DNA of 64,000 bases from Unio delphinus (Eukaryota > Mollusca > Bivalvia > Unionida > Unionidae). Shown here piece after piece: positions 9,960 through 22,699 of the stretch. The number at the start of each line of letters is the position of its first letter. Position 1 is the stretch's first letter. The stretch lies in the NCBI GenBank assembly GCA_029339505.1, contig JAQISU010000108.1:19911501-19975500 (forward strand), read 5' to 3'. The notes beneath the pieces were generated by a model, which saw only the letters and a program-made list of their open reading frames with translations, did not search any database and was not told the origin of the DNA. The position numbers were made by a program, and so were the translations under genes.

Positions 9960-11110
9960 TTGGGATTTTTAACTTAGCTTTGACAATTTCTACGTCACAT
10001 CGCTACGACAGCTATTGTGTGGCAGTTTATATGCGTGCATGCGTACGTACATACTTTAATGAAGTTAATACAAATGTATAGTGTATACAAAATAAATAGT
10101 ATATCAAATGTTTGAATCCTTTGGGATGAGTTGAAACATTTCTTGATATATAAGCAAATATTGTTATTTAAAGAGTCATTATACAACACCAAAGTTTATT
10201 GTCACCTTGCAATCAATTGCAACGGAAATATAATTGGAAAACAAAATAATGAATTAAATCTCTCAAACATAAAGTATTGTTACACGCAAAGGGGTATTAC
10301 TTGACCGAACAGTGTCTAACCTTAGCGCGAATCCCGCTGGAAGTCAATTGAGTTTAAACAATTTGAGTTGTAAATTGGAATGCTTGACGTGTCTGCTTTT
10401 ATATACTAAATTTTGCTCTAATAAATTAAAGATCACAGACAAAACAACTTGCCAAAAGTCCATCAACCGCAGATTTGCATGTTTTTTCTTCATCAACATC
10501 AGATTTATGTACAACCAGCCGGTTATGCCATAGAAAATACGCTAGTATCCCCATTTTTCACTGTTAACTATTTTAACTCCGCCACCTTAAGCCAGTCAAT
10601 GTACACTTTTACAGACACATTACGTCAATATAACTGCACCCATTTTCCACTATAGACACATAAACGGTGTCTGCTAAGTCCCTACTTACTGATTCTATTG
10701 TGTAATTTACCGGTTTCCTACCGTAAATACTGCCACCTCAGCCGCACCACTATTGTACACCACTAGATTTAATACGGACTATCTTACCTAGGGACAGTCG
10801 TTTGGTTTGGACCCGAATTCATCACTAGCGAACCATGGCATCGTTCAAACTGACTAACACTCGACTCCGTGACGTTTGCTCCTAGTAATTTGCTAATTAT
10901 TTCGGGCTAGGAATATTTCCATGGCGCCGAATCCCACTAATCACACAAATCTAAGAATTGATTAAAACGGGGCGCTATAAAATGCATATGCTCCAAATGT
11001 ATTATAGTATTATGATTAAAAATTATAATTAAGATTACGAACGTGTTAATTTACAAATGTGTGTTTGTTCGAAGAGGATGTATTCAGAAGTCTTGCACAA
11101 TTGTTATGCG
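9960..11110. other. Mostly featureless; isolated TATA-like site
   Basis: No coding family recognised. At about 10970-10983 GGGGCGCTATAAAATGC matches a TATA box in a GC-rich collar, but no convincing transcript or exon follows (the next 400 bp is a minisatellite), so promoter function is only a possibility. Confidence 0.3.
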
Positions 11111-11117
11111 TTATTGT

Positions 11118-11475
11118 TTGTACAACAATTCCTGTTTAAAAACATTGGTGTACAACTATTCCTGTTTAAAAACATTTGTATACAATTATTTCTATTGAAA
11201 GCATTTGTATACAACTATTCCCGTTTTAATGTATGTGTGTAAAACTATTCCTATTTGAAATTATTTATGTACAACTGTTTGAAAAACATTTGAGTACAAT
11301 CATTCCTGTAATAAAACTATACCTATTTGAAAGCGTTTATGTACAACTGTTTGAAAAACATTTGAGTACAATCATTCCTGTAATAAAAGTATTACTTTTT
11401 GAAAGCATTTGTGAACAACTATTCATATTAGAATGCATCTGTATACATCTATTCCTGTTTTAACATTTGTGCCCA
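11118..11475. repeat. ~30-35 bp minisatellite
   Basis: About eleven diverged units with TACAACTATTCCTGTTT and AAAACATTTG or GAAAGCATTTG. A longer block (TTTATGTACAACTGTTTGAA onward, about 67 bp) appears twice, at about 11264 and 11336, so part of the array was duplicated as a two-unit block. Confidence 0.88.
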
Positions 11476-11479
11476 ATTG

Positions 11480-12950
11480 ATCTTTTGTGCAAGAATTAAA
11501 AATCAAATTTAGTTCTAAATATTTTCATAACACACCAACGTTTGAAAACTTTCTTTACAATATAAACATCCTAAGCATCATCTAACTTGCCTTTATCACA
11601 CAAAATATAAAGCTGAACACTTTTAGAAAAGGTTTACATTGGGTACTGTATCAAGGTGATTGTTATATGGAAGTTAAGTTGTATAACAAATTATATCATA
11701 CCCGGTCTTACCAAATCTGTCTGTCTTGTAGAATGGACTTGAGTAATACAGCAAGTGAGACTATATTTTATGCATTGTTATATTTATAATATTTTCTTTA
11801 CATCGGACATGTAAGCGCAGAGCCAATTCTTCGGCGAAAACACCAGATTTTGCTCTTAAATAATCACGGACGTTTACTCCAGGATAATTTAATAAATAAC
11901 AATCATTTTGACAGTACAAATAAGACGCCTATTAAATAAATAATACATATTAAATTACGCGAAAATGGTAACCATTTTTAGCTGGAGGTTTGTCAGTTTG
12001 TATCTTCGTTGTCCTCAGTATCCCAAACTATTTTTGACCATTATATAGTCACAAACAGAATGGAAATGGATGCGTTAAATTGTTTTCGTCTTATTCTCAT
12101 GCGCGGTCCTTTAAAAAAATGTTTTTCCTGTAAGATTGCACGATTGCATAACATATTAACTGGGCCAACTATTCAACGTCCCTGATCTAACAGTATTGCA
12201 GACCTTTGAAAGTTTATAAGCATTTCTCTGATAAACTAAAGGGATACCATGACAACAGGTCAAAGAAGATTCGCATATTTTGAAATGTTATATTTTTCTT
12301 AAACTCGAGAAATAAATTGTCGGAAATATTAAATTATTAATGCCACAACATTATTCATTGTAAATTTTTAAACTTATTTTGCTCGGGAACAAACTGAAAG
12401 CTTTAACTAAACGTCTTGATCCAAGTCAGGAAATAGTTCCCAATAAAATACATGCTTGTGGGTTTTGAACATATCCTGAGAGAACAGAAAAAGCAATAAT
12501 GAATTCATTTGTCTAAAAACGCATGATATGTTTGGGTGAATATTAAAGCCATTTATCTGTATATAGTAACTTTATGGATTTCAAGACGATTAATATAGAT
12601 TTCCTTTTCACTTTTCTCGGTATCATTTGCCAAGCTCCATTCAGTGGTCAAACAGTGACTTAGCGATATTATAAGAAGAATATAAGCGATAAGAACTTCA
12701 TGGAGCGGGTTTTGGAAATATCGACCACGTCAATTCCGTTCCTCAACAGACAGGTTTGATACAATTTCCAGTATGGCTGTCATGTATTAATTTACACTGT
12801 TATAATGAGTCATTCGCTCATGCTAACTGGCCCAGAAATGTAGATAAGTAACTCAAGCCAGATTACTTCTCAATTATTTCAATGCTCGTAAATCCCTGTC
12901 CATAAGAAATCGACTGTTATGGTTAGTGAAAAGTTAAATACAAAAGCAAG
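11480..12950. other. No feature recognised
   Basis: AT-rich, with no repeat period or protein motif seen on either strand. Confidence 0.45.
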
Positions 12951-12956
12951 AACTCC

Positions 12957-12987
12957 CTTTCTCTGTCTGTCTCTCTCTCTGGCTCTG

Positions 12988-13062
<75 letters not shown>

Positions 13063-13174
13063 TTATATCATTAAAGATACATACATACATACATACATAC
13101 ATACATACATACATACATACATACATACATACATACATACATACATACATACATACATACATACATACATACAT
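12957..13174. repeat. Compound (CT)n-(TA)n-(CATA)n microsatellite
   Basis: Three adjacent simple repeats: CT/CTGT at 12957-13018, TA at about 13019-13059, then a short TTTA-rich spacer and about 24 CATA units at 13078-13174. The 107-residue minus frame here is a translation of the repeat. Confidence 0.97.
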
Positions 13175-13989
13175 AGAGAGTAACAGTTTCAACCACTGGA
13201 ATAAAATGACCACCACTGAAATTGAAAATAATAAAACGACCACCACTGGAATTTATTTGCTGATGGAAGAGTTCTGCTAATTTGGATTAAATGAATAATA
13301 TCTTAGGTTCTGTTAATATTTCGTCTTGTGCTGCATGGACATAAAATAATTATTGAATTTTACAAAATGTGATGGATTTAAGCGTCCTTTATTACTTATG
13401 CACGGTCTTGACAGCAATTCTTTGAATCTTTTATTAACAATGGCGAAATGTTCAGACTATTTTAAGGACGACATTAAGTTAAATCCAAATATATTTATCT
13501 TGGATACTAGTTTGCGTTGTTTGCAAAAAAATAGATGTTCATGTGTACAGTGCAAATCAATATAAATTCTTAAATGGCTCGACAATGTTGCATAAATATA
13601 GAGAATAAAGAATGCTTTGATGTCACCACACATTTAATTATTTCCGAGTGGACTTTGGTAAAAACTACACATGCGACTAGAACAAATTAACTTTAGACAA
13701 TAATGAGTTTGCCCGTGATCTTAAAGGGTCAAGGATTAATTATTAAAGGGTCATTATCAGTCATTCGTTTAGTATGTGAGAATGGGACAATATGTATGTA
13801 TTCCTAACGAACAATGCAAAGTTTTGCAATCCAACCTATTATAATTATAGACGCTCATAGAAATGTCAGGTTATATCACTAAAGTGCCCAATATCTCTCT
13901 AATGGAACGTGTATTCAATTTCATAAATGCCAAATTTCAATTAAATTATTGTATCTATATATTTAGTCTTCGTCTGTAATTGGATCATC

Positions 13990-13990
<1 letters not shown>
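13175..13990. other. No feature recognised
   Basis: A duplicated phrase (AAAATGACCACCACTG / AAACGACCACCACTGGAA) sits at about 13203-13245. A 70-codon frame at 13353-13565 has no family resemblance that I can support. Confidence 0.4.
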
Positions 13991-13991
<1 letters not shown>

Positions 13992-14075
<84 letters not shown>

Positions 14076-14110
14076 TTATGTGCGTATGTACTTACGTACG
14101 TACGTAGGTA
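13992..14110. repeat. (TA)n then (TACG)n
   Basis: About 40 TA units to 14071, then GTACTTA/GTACGTAC words to about 14110. Confidence 0.97.
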
Positions 14111-14124
14111 TGTAAGCATGTATG

Positions 14125-15290
14125 TATATATATGGGGTGGCGTAACGGCACATAAATATTCTCCTGGAGATGTCTTGTTGGGTAGAAGACATTGTATTTG
14201 TTTCGCTTGAAACGCTGGATCTGTGCAGACGTTGTAAGAGCACCTTTGCAATGTACGTATCTGTTCCTGTTTTAGGAAACATCTCCACAAATAAGATAGG
14301 TAGTGACCCAAATTATGTGAACTTTTCCGCTTGGCGAGTAATCGTCTTTCCAACACTTACACACCAAAATTTGTATAGCGATATCTTTCCAAACGGAAGT
14401 CATTGAAGGCTAAAACCTTGATCATGTACACATCAGGTATCCTATTTGGCGTTGTCTTATGTCACGGGAAAATATTCAAACATTAAATCTACCGTTTGCC
14501 GGAATCAAAACAAACATAGGGCTTATTAATCAATACGGCGAGCTTCACTGCACTCGATGAATCTGCCTAAGATAAATAGTCATTCTAAAACCAAAACATG
14601 CGTTAAGAAATGCAACAATGTTTGTCTTTTTTTTTCTCCGTTGCTTAAGAGTGCAGCAGAATCACACTTTGGTTGGTTATTTACGAATTGCTGTTGGACA
14701 CTTTCCCACATTGTTTGTAGCGTATGCTGTCAAACATGTTATATTTGATTTTAGAATGAAAACAATTGTCTATGAACATTTCTCTCATAGAATACATCGT
14801 GGTCTTAATTATCATTGTCCAAAAATACCTGAAAAATATAACAGAACCAAAACATGTTCTCCCACATTTCCGTCTTTTTCCATTATTTTTTCTTTTCAAT
14901 ACATTCTTAAGTCTGTCTGTCAATCTATCTAATTACTAGTCCCCGTTCTACTGTTACCCAATGCAGTAACGTGTGTGCGTGTCATTTTTCATTTGTAACA
15001 CAATTTCATATGACCATTATATACAAAGACAAAGTCTCTTAGTGTCTGCTTTCTCCTTGCAAAGCTGGTATTGTTTCAGCTTGATAATGTATTTTTTTTA
15101 AAAAAAAAGTTTTACACACTAGGTGAACTCTTTACATATCACAGTGCAGGTGTAAAACTTCGTTTTCCGTTTCAGACTCATTCATGTTTTCTTCGGAATC
15201 ACTGACAGATTTGAGCTAACAGATTGATTCGTGTGCCATATCGATAGGGTGAGGAATAGTACTTTTTTAATGCAATTAATAGTATTTTTT
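14125..15290. other. Unassigned sequence with short frames
   Basis: Frames of 78 and 104 codons on the plus strand, and 123 codons on the minus strand (half of it repeat), overlap here. None shows a family motif, signal peptide or splice framing I can defend. Confidence 0.35.
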
Positions 15291-15299
15291 TATATCTCA

Positions 15300-15990
15300 T
15301 TCTTTCACATGTTAAGCTAAAAGAGGGCGTTTATATACTGTATGGTATAGTGGATGTAATAAATATTATTTTTTTGGTGTAAATGATAGTCAATTTTGTT
15401 AAATTTCATTTTATTTATTAACATTCTAAGCTAACACACGACGTTATGAGTCTGTGTGATTTCAATCGTTTTTGTCCCTGAAATCTCTCTTTGTCCCTAT
15501 CAAACTAATTTAATTTCCCTACCTCCCTACTATGGCGCCTAATCAGGTCTGCCACTTCTTTGTTTTTTTAAAACAGGATTTTCAGAAAGGTTGAGACTAT
15601 AAGCATATAGTATTTTTTCATATACATTTCCTACAAGTTGATACGATAATTAGACATTGGCGTAGTGTAAGAGATGTTTTTGAGATTTGATCTCCTACTA
15701 CGTCAGTTTAAGCTTACACACGGCGGATGGATAGTGATTATGACTTAAAGGATGGTATAGTGGGTGTAATGGATCGTATTTAGTGTTTAAGAGATATATA
15801 TTTTGTGAGATTTCATCTCCTTCTCTTACATTCAAAACGAACACAATACATTTTGGAAAGTGAATATGATGTGGTAGATAGCGAAGGGGTGTGATGGATA
15901 ATATTTTTGTTGTGTAAGGGATAGTCTTTTGTATGAGATCACACAATCTTTATTTACATTCTGAGATAGAAACAATGACTTGTAAACAAT
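15300..15990. repeat. Degenerate ~110-130 bp tandem repeat
   Basis: Four or so diverged units share GGTATAGTGG(A/G)TGTAAT, TGTAAGAGAT or GTGTAAGGGATAG, GAGATTT(G/C)ATCTCC or GAGATCACA, and TTACATTCT(A/G)AG near their ends. It is an old array of longer units than the others in the window. Confidence 0.65.
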
Positions 15991-16042
15991 GCATTTTACG
16001 TTAGGACTACTTCCTGTGCGGATTGTGTTGATGGTGATATGG

Positions 16043-16641
16043 GTAGTTGACTGCACTGGACTATTGTAACTCAATTATGTTTGGTTCGTCTCAATATCTA
16101 CTTCAGAAACTTGAAAAGGTTCAAAACACCGCCCCGCTGCAATGTACCCTACACTGGTTATCCATTCGATCCAGAATCAAACAAACAATTTGTTCTTTGT
16201 GCTATGTTTCACTGACGGATTCCAGTCCAACATACCTATCTGGCCTCACCAATGTTGTACACACCAGCAAGATACCTACGTTCCGTTTCTGAAAATCAAA
16301 ACGCATTATTCTCACTATGAAAACAAAGCCATTTGGACACCGGTTCTTTTGTATATTAGGACCCACCAACGTGGAATGAACAGCCCAGTGAAATCAGACA
16401 CGAAGACACAGTGATCCCTTTTAAGAGTACGCTTAAAGCTCACCTTTATCGACTGCAAGAACAAACTTGAAGACCTAATAATGTTTCCTGTCTTATATAT
16501 TATCAGCATTGTATATAATTTCTAATTTCATAGTCTTTATTCTTTTTAATTTTTTGGTAGTCATATCATTATAGATGATGTAAAGCGCTTAGAGCTTCTA
16601 AAAATTAGGCGCTATACAATGTCCTCATTATTATTATTATT
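16043..16641 (+). pseudogene. L2/CR1-like LINE 3' end (copy 2)
   Basis: This is the longest of three copies of this family here. It opens in the thumb region of the reverse transcriptase with LDYCNSIMFGSSQYLLQKLE and KVQNTAPLQCTLHWLSIRSR, and continues ICSLCYVSLTDSSPTYLSGL. This is the classic order lDYCNsl..glp..ll.kLq.vQNaAaRl...LhWLPv..Ri of CR1/L2-type LINEs. The C-terminal WN..P block is frameshifted. The 3' UTR carries AAAGCGCTTAGAGC...ATTAGGCGCT and ends in a short (ATT)n. It lacks endonuclease and catalytic RT motifs (5' truncation) and is dead. Confidence 0.87.
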
Positions 16642-16781
16642 AGTTGGTGGGAGGGTATGTTTTCATTCACCCCTGTGCTTGAAATTCGCGCTATGTCACA
16701 TTGATTTGTTTTAAATAGGTGTTAGATGATTTGGGAATGGTGGAGAAAATGTTGGCGAGAATAGAGCATAAGTTCATCGTG

Positions 16782-17020
16782 TCAAGATGGAAATCAACTA
16801 TTTAAGACGAGCCAAAGTGTGACTTAAAGGATGGATCCAAAAGATAAAAGAAGAAAAGGAGGATAAGGAAAAAGGTAGCAAATCAGAAATTACAGTAATA
16901 AGATTGAGACGGAAGAAGAATATAACATGAGAAAACAAGACGAGATAGAGGTGAAAGAAGAAGAGAATGGGCATGGAAAGAATTAGAAGACAAAAAATGT
17001 AGTGGAGACGATAAGGTGCT
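16782..17020. repeat. Dispersed ~240-bp purine-rich repeat, copy 1
   Basis: It begins TCAAGATGGAAATCAACTAT and ends GTAGTGGAGACGATAA, with conserved ACAAGACGAGATAGAGGTGA in the middle. It is clearly the same sequence as 21977-22226. The plus strand is strongly purine-rich, so the minus-strand Leu/Phe/Ser-rich frame is composition-driven. It lies about 140 bp after an L2/CR1-like tail; the other copy lies directly before one. Confidence 0.88.
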
Positions 17021-17261
17021 AGGGGCAAAGAAAAAGACAAACCGCAATTTAGCAGCAAAGAAAAAAGAACTAAATGTCGTTTTTAGAGCCTATACATTGT
17101 CTCGAAAACACGACTTACACATTTAGTTGATTTTTGTTTGATAGATTTAAGTCCATTCTTCTATTTTTATGTGATATTTCAATGTTTCTGTGTGTCAGTG
17201 TGTGTGTCTCTCTTTTTGTCCCGAGAGTAACGCGTATTGAGGTTAACTGCTTGCCACACTG

Positions 17262-17330
17262 CCCAACTGAGGTCAGCCATTAGTAATAATGTTTCAATGT
17301 CCAGTACCGTGACGTCACCACTGTTCAAAT
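17262..17330. promoter_or_regulatory. Duplicated segment with perfect CRE palindrome, copy 1
   Basis: CTGAGGTCAGCC...ATGTCCAGTACCGTGACGTC matches a segment at 18593-18655. Both contain GTGACGTCAC (here 17309-17318), the full CREB/ATF consensus. Conservation of the site in both copies may simply reflect duplication. No gene start is seen nearby. Confidence 0.5.
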
Positions 17331-17389
17331 ATTCTTGAACCCAGAGAGGCAGAGTGTTGAAAATTCCTTATTGCCTTATAGTGGTGGGA

Positions 17390-18100
17390 CCAGTCTGTAT
17401 ACGTGTGTGTGAGTGTGTGTGTATTTTGTTTGTGCGAATGAGCATACATGTGCGTGTATTTTGTTTTATGCGTGTGTGTGCACGTACGTGTGTATGTTTG
17501 TTTTTGTTTGTGCGCATTCGCGTACGTGTTTGTGAGTGGGTCTTTGAGTACATTTGCGTGCGTGTACGTATGTGTGTATTTTTGTATGTGGTTGAGTTCG
17601 TGTGCATACATGTGTGTTTACTATTGTTTGTGTTTTTGTGCAAAAGTGTACAAGTGTGTGTATTTTGTTTGTGTACCTGCTCGTTCTTATGAGTGCATGT
17701 GTGCGCGCTTAGGTTTGTATGTCTTTGTGCGAAAGTTTCTTCCCCTTAACATACAGCGTATTCCTTTACAAAAATGTGGGTGTATGTATGGGTTTTGTAT
17801 GTATGCGTTCGTTTGTGTGTATGTATTTTGTTTGTGTTTGCATTCGGTATGTGTGCCATCGTACCGTTTAATGTGTTGATTTTTTTCCCTTTGACACAAA
17901 GCGTATTCCTTTACAAAAACGTGCGTGTATGTTTGAATTTTGTATGCACGTGTTCGTTCGTTTGTGTGTATGTATTTTGCTGTTCGTGTTTGCGATGCGG
18001 CGTGTGTGAGCTCGTACCGTGTTATGTGTTCGTGTGTTGATTTCTTTCCCTTCACAAGAAATCCCTTGTTCTTGATCAATTTGTTTGTTCTCTCTCTCTG

Positions 18101-18155
<55 letters not shown>

Positions 18156-18260
18156 CAAATGCCTTATCCATTAACAAAATAGTGTGTGTGTGATTTTTGA
18201 TTACGTGTTTATTTTGTTTGTGTGTGTGCGTACGTTTGCATATGGTTATGTTAACAAACA
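17390..18260. repeat. GT-rich region with ~143-bp tandem units
   Basis: The region is dominated by TGTGTGTATTTTGTTTGTGT words. Within 17720-18075 a longer unit is visible. GCGTATTCCTTTACAAAAA recurs at about 17756 and 17899 (143 bp apart), each followed by a GT-rich part and then GTGTTGATTT(T/C)TTTCCCTT. A third, shorter unit follows. The long Cys/Val or His/Thr frames on both strands are low-complexity shadows. Confidence 0.8.
18089..18152. repeat. (CT)n microsatellite
   Basis: CT units with three CTGT interruptions. Confidence 0.97.
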
Positions 18261-18592
18261 ATCCTTGACCCTGCTCAATGTGATTGTTTTGTGTGAATGT
18301 AGAATACATTGTATGCAATCATTAACTATTTGGTACGGTGATTGTAGGTATTAGTGTGCTTTGTAAATAACAAAATCTCCTTTTCTAAAATGTGTTGTTA
18401 GTAGATAATGTGATATTATATTGCTTTGAAAACAACATTTTTTTTAGATGAGCACTCTCATTACTATGAATTGTTCGTAGGTGATTCTATGTCTAAATAT
18501 TTATATGTCCCACCCCGCCAGGTGTAATACAAAGTTATATGTCTCGCCCGGCATGCCTTATAGCTTTTTCTGCTGTCGCTGTTTTGCCAGAG

Positions 18593-18655
18593 TGAGGTCA
18601 GCTTCTTACATCATTGTTGCCTATGTCCAGTAACGTGACGTCACCCCTTGCCAAT
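18593..18655. promoter_or_regulatory. Duplicated segment with perfect CRE palindrome, copy 2
   Basis: Second copy of the segment at 17262-17330: GTGAGGTCAGC...ATGTCCAGTAACGTGACGTC, with GTGACGTCAC at 18635-18644. The two copies flank the GT-rich region. Confidence 0.5.
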
Positions 18656-18992
18656 TCCCCTTGTAGCTAGACAGTCCAAAACCCTTGTCGCTAGTCCTAC
18701 CAACGTTAAATTTCCCAATGAAATATTCCCATTGTCGCCAGTGTACAACGCCCCAAATTTAGCATAGAAGGCCCATCGTCTTTGTATAGCCCCCATCCAC
18801 TACCGAAATGCATACTCAACATATTACAGATTACAATGTGTCAATTAGTCCAAACTACTTCTGCTTTGATTCATAGTAATTAAGAGGTGGGTTACGGCTT
18901 GGAGCATGAATGCATGTACTTAAACGACGATTACATGTTCAAACATGTTAATACTTAGCACATACCCGATGCATTATCACGGAAAAATATTG

Positions 18993-19243
18993 CTTTTACA
19001 TGGGCTGGATTAATATGGTTATTACATGGGCTGGATAATATGGTTATTACATGGGCAGGATTAATATGGTTATTACATGGGCTGGATTAATATGGTTATT
19101 ACGTGGGCTGGATAATATGGTTATTACATGGGCAGGATTGATATGGTTATTACGTGGGCTGGATAATATGGTTATTACATGGGCTGGATTAATATGGTTA
19201 TTACGTGGGCTGGATAATATGGTTATTACACGGACTGGATTAG
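18993..19243. repeat. 25/26-bp minisatellite with 51-bp dimer
   Basis: About ten units of TTATTACATGGGCTGGAT(TA)ATATGG. A 26-bp form (GGATTAATATGG) and a 25-bp form (GGATAATATGG) mostly alternate, giving a 51-bp higher-order unit. As 51 is divisible by three, a 17-residue repeat frame stays open, but there is no sign that it is translated. Confidence 0.93.
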
Positions 19244-19249
19244 TTGCGT

Positions 19250-21700
19250 ACATTACACAAAGCTGTTGTTTGTCACAAAACCAATTCGATATATTTATCA
19301 CTAGTCAAATGGGGAGATATTTGATTCCCTGTCGCCAGAGAAAGATAAGAAGGGATTACGCTTTAATAACTAGACATACTGCCCATTCAACAGATGGATG
19401 TAATTCTTGTGGACATATTATCTTCTACTTGTTTTAAACGGTTAAAAGCTAACCACTCGAGTATAAAGCACGACTCCGTAAAGTTTATCACGGTCGTCCT
19501 GGTGATTAAATAGGAGTAGCTCTCCAATCATTGATTTCGAACCGTTATCAGGGTGCAAAACAAGCTCTCCGATTAATCGTCTATATGGCAAAGATGTCGA
19601 CAACGGCAGATGTCCAAACTCATCTTACGTATCAGACTTGTCAGCATCGTTTGACTTTAATCTGTTTCTTCCTTCTTCTAAGTGCAGTCACCCTGACGAT
19701 AAACACAGTCTTCAAAAAGCATCTATTTTTATGCGGATTTGACTAATGTAAAGTAAAATCGTTCTTTCGAAAATCTGTCCTTCGTAGCTGTTGAAATTTA
19801 ATTAAGGATTTATAATAAAGAACCTGTACAAATGTGTAGTCATTATCTTTACTAAAAATGGGAAGGAGACATGATCTAAAAATTGGCTGTCGTGTCTGGT
19901 TGAATAAGAAATACCCGTGACATTTACATTTTATGAAATGATCAACGTCAAAAGGTAATTTTGTTACTTTTCGATGTTTGCTCACTCCAAGTTAAGCAGA
20001 CCTTACAGTAACATCATAGTTTCAATTGATCAGCCTGTCTGTATTGCGCTTTGTACAATGTATTCCTTTAACACGTTTCAGGTTAGTATTAATGTTAGTA
20101 AGAAGCGAAACACATGTAAGTCAGTCATAGACAGAGACATATACATCTTAATTGGTGAAAGATACATAATCATATGGTAAAATCAGCCTATTTATCTAAA
20201 CTGTGACAATTGTCATTACTATGTCAATAAGTATTGAAAATTTGCTAATATTATTACATTTAAAGCTTTATTTCCTTTACTTTCCATCTTCTTATAAATT
20301 TTACTTATCATTATACATTTGTTTGATTCAGTGATGTTACATATTCATTATTTACCTATTTTCTTGAAGTACAATTGTTTTTAAATCCTTATATATATTG
20401 AGACGACTTGTTCTTCTCTCAGAGAAAGCTAACCGTTTCACCCAGTTCCCATGTTTGCAACGCACACAATTTATTACATATTTGGTATTGAAATAATTTC
20501 ATTTAATAGTTTTATGATTTTAATCTCTTTATATGATCTATATGCGAGTAAACATGATATTGGGAAAGCTGCATATATCAAGACCGATTAGTTATATTGA
20601 TGCGAATCACCATCTTTTTATGGATAAAACAATTTGCTCAAACTTAAAAATAAAACAATACTGTATCAGCCAAACATGTGATTATTGTTCAACAATCAAC
20701 ACAACTTAAAGCAACAAATACAAATCAGGACGCTTATATTTCCATTGTAAATAACTAAAATTACTATATTAGTCCAATCATTAAATTTACTATACCAGTC
20801 AAACCAGGAAGACGAAAAGGAAACATTAAAATGAAATGTTTCATCACCTTGTAAATAGCGTAGAAAGGAATTAAATCTTTTGAGTGTAACGATTATGCTT
20901 TCAAGAGTTTCTGCCCTTATTTGAACTTGGAGATATTGATTACTTTTACGCAGATGAAATATTATTCATTCAATCAATTTTCTGCAAATCTAATAAAGCT
21001 GACATCTTCAAAAGCTAAAAGAAACATATGGTTAGAATCACTCGGATATAAAAAAAATGAGCGTAAAATTAAATATTTAAATGTATTCGTTTCGCTTAAT
21101 ATAATATCAAATGGTATTTTCATGCTTCTAAAAATATTAGATTAAAACTGCATATTTAAATAAACCAAATTTAATATAACAGTTAAATCTCGAAAGAGCG
21201 GTTTCAGTTATTTGCATTAAACGTCATCGTTAACAATCAGAGAAATTTTATCGTTTCCAAAGTGAATAGCAAATATTTTGCAATTTGCTTTGCTAATTGA
21301 ACGGCTTTGACCAAAATTGTTTGTAAACATCAAGATTTAGTGGTGCTCAAGATTGTATTTCTGTATGATAACGGAGCTTTCAGTTCACCAAGTTAAATTC
21401 TATAGACTCGATAGTTTATAATAGCAATCGATACAACTGTGTTACTCTTTGCCCAGGTCTTTTAATGTGATAAAGAAAATATTGAAGTGTTCTTATATAG
21501 AATGTACCGAACTCACCATTTTGAAATACGTCACACTATATATTAATCATCCTCGGGTATCGCTGAACGCCAACATTGAAACTCTAGTACACGAATTTAA
21601 TAAATAAAAAACGGTTTATTCAATTCCGTGACACCAACAAACCTTCTTTAGGACCAATCTTTTCAAGTTTCAGCATTATGTACATGTAATCTAGCATATA
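19250..21700. other. No feature recognised
   Basis: AT-rich sequence. Frames of 71, 80, 68 and 74 codons occur but none resembles a family I know. Confidence 0.4.
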
Positions 21701-21713
21701 CAACTTTTGCGCG

Positions 21714-22226
<513 letters not shown>

Positions 22227-22227
22227 G

Positions 22228-22541
22228 GTATACTCATTGTTCCTACTGTGAAAACGACGTCATATGGGCAACGTTCTTTTTCATACCAGGACCAAGCAAT
22301 GTGGAATGAATGGTCCATTAAAATTAGGCACAAAGATACAGTGGTCACTTTCATTCGTGCTCTTAAAACTCACCCTTTTCGACTGCAAGAACAAACTTAA
22401 AGACCTAATAATGTTTCGTACATTAAATATTTTTAGCATTTGTTATGTTTTCCTATTGCATGGTTTTTGTTTTTGTTTTTCTGTAGTCTTATCATTGATG
22501 TAAAGCGCTTGTAGATTCTAAAGATTATGAATATACAAAGT

Positions 22542-22544
<3 letters not shown>
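22228..22544 (+). pseudogene. L2/CR1-like LINE 3' end (copy 3)
   Basis: The most 5'-truncated copy of this family. It starts at ACTCATTGTTCCTACTGTGA, which aligns with the middle of copy 1 (3858 onward), and retains NAMWNEWSIKIRHKD-like residues (the WN..P..iR block, with the Pro lost). It then has the 3' UTR with AAAGCGCTTGTAG, its partner arm decayed to ATTATGAATATACAAAG. It ends in (ATT)n. It is non-functional. Confidence 0.8.
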
Positions 22545-22608
<64 letters not shown>

Positions 22609-22619
22609 ATTATTCTTTA

Positions 22620-22686
<67 letters not shown>

Positions 22687-22690
22687 TTTA
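22545..22690. repeat. (ATT)n tail of LINE copy 3
   Basis: Around 45 ATT units with one break at about 22607-22621. It yields the poly-Asn frame on the minus strand. Confidence 0.97.
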
Positions 22691-22699
22691 TTATATGTA

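Noticed and set aside
10970..10986. Core promoter (TATA box in GC collar)
   Set aside because: No credible exon or transcript start follows; noted only as a weak site.
16798..17058. 86-codon hydrophobic minus-strand frame as a membrane protein
   Set aside because: It comes from a purine-rich dispersed repeat. The second copy at 21977-22226 does not preserve the frame well.
17315..18079. Several 80-140 codon Cys/Val- or His/Thr-rich frames on both strands
   Set aside because: Low-complexity shadows of GT-rich repeats.
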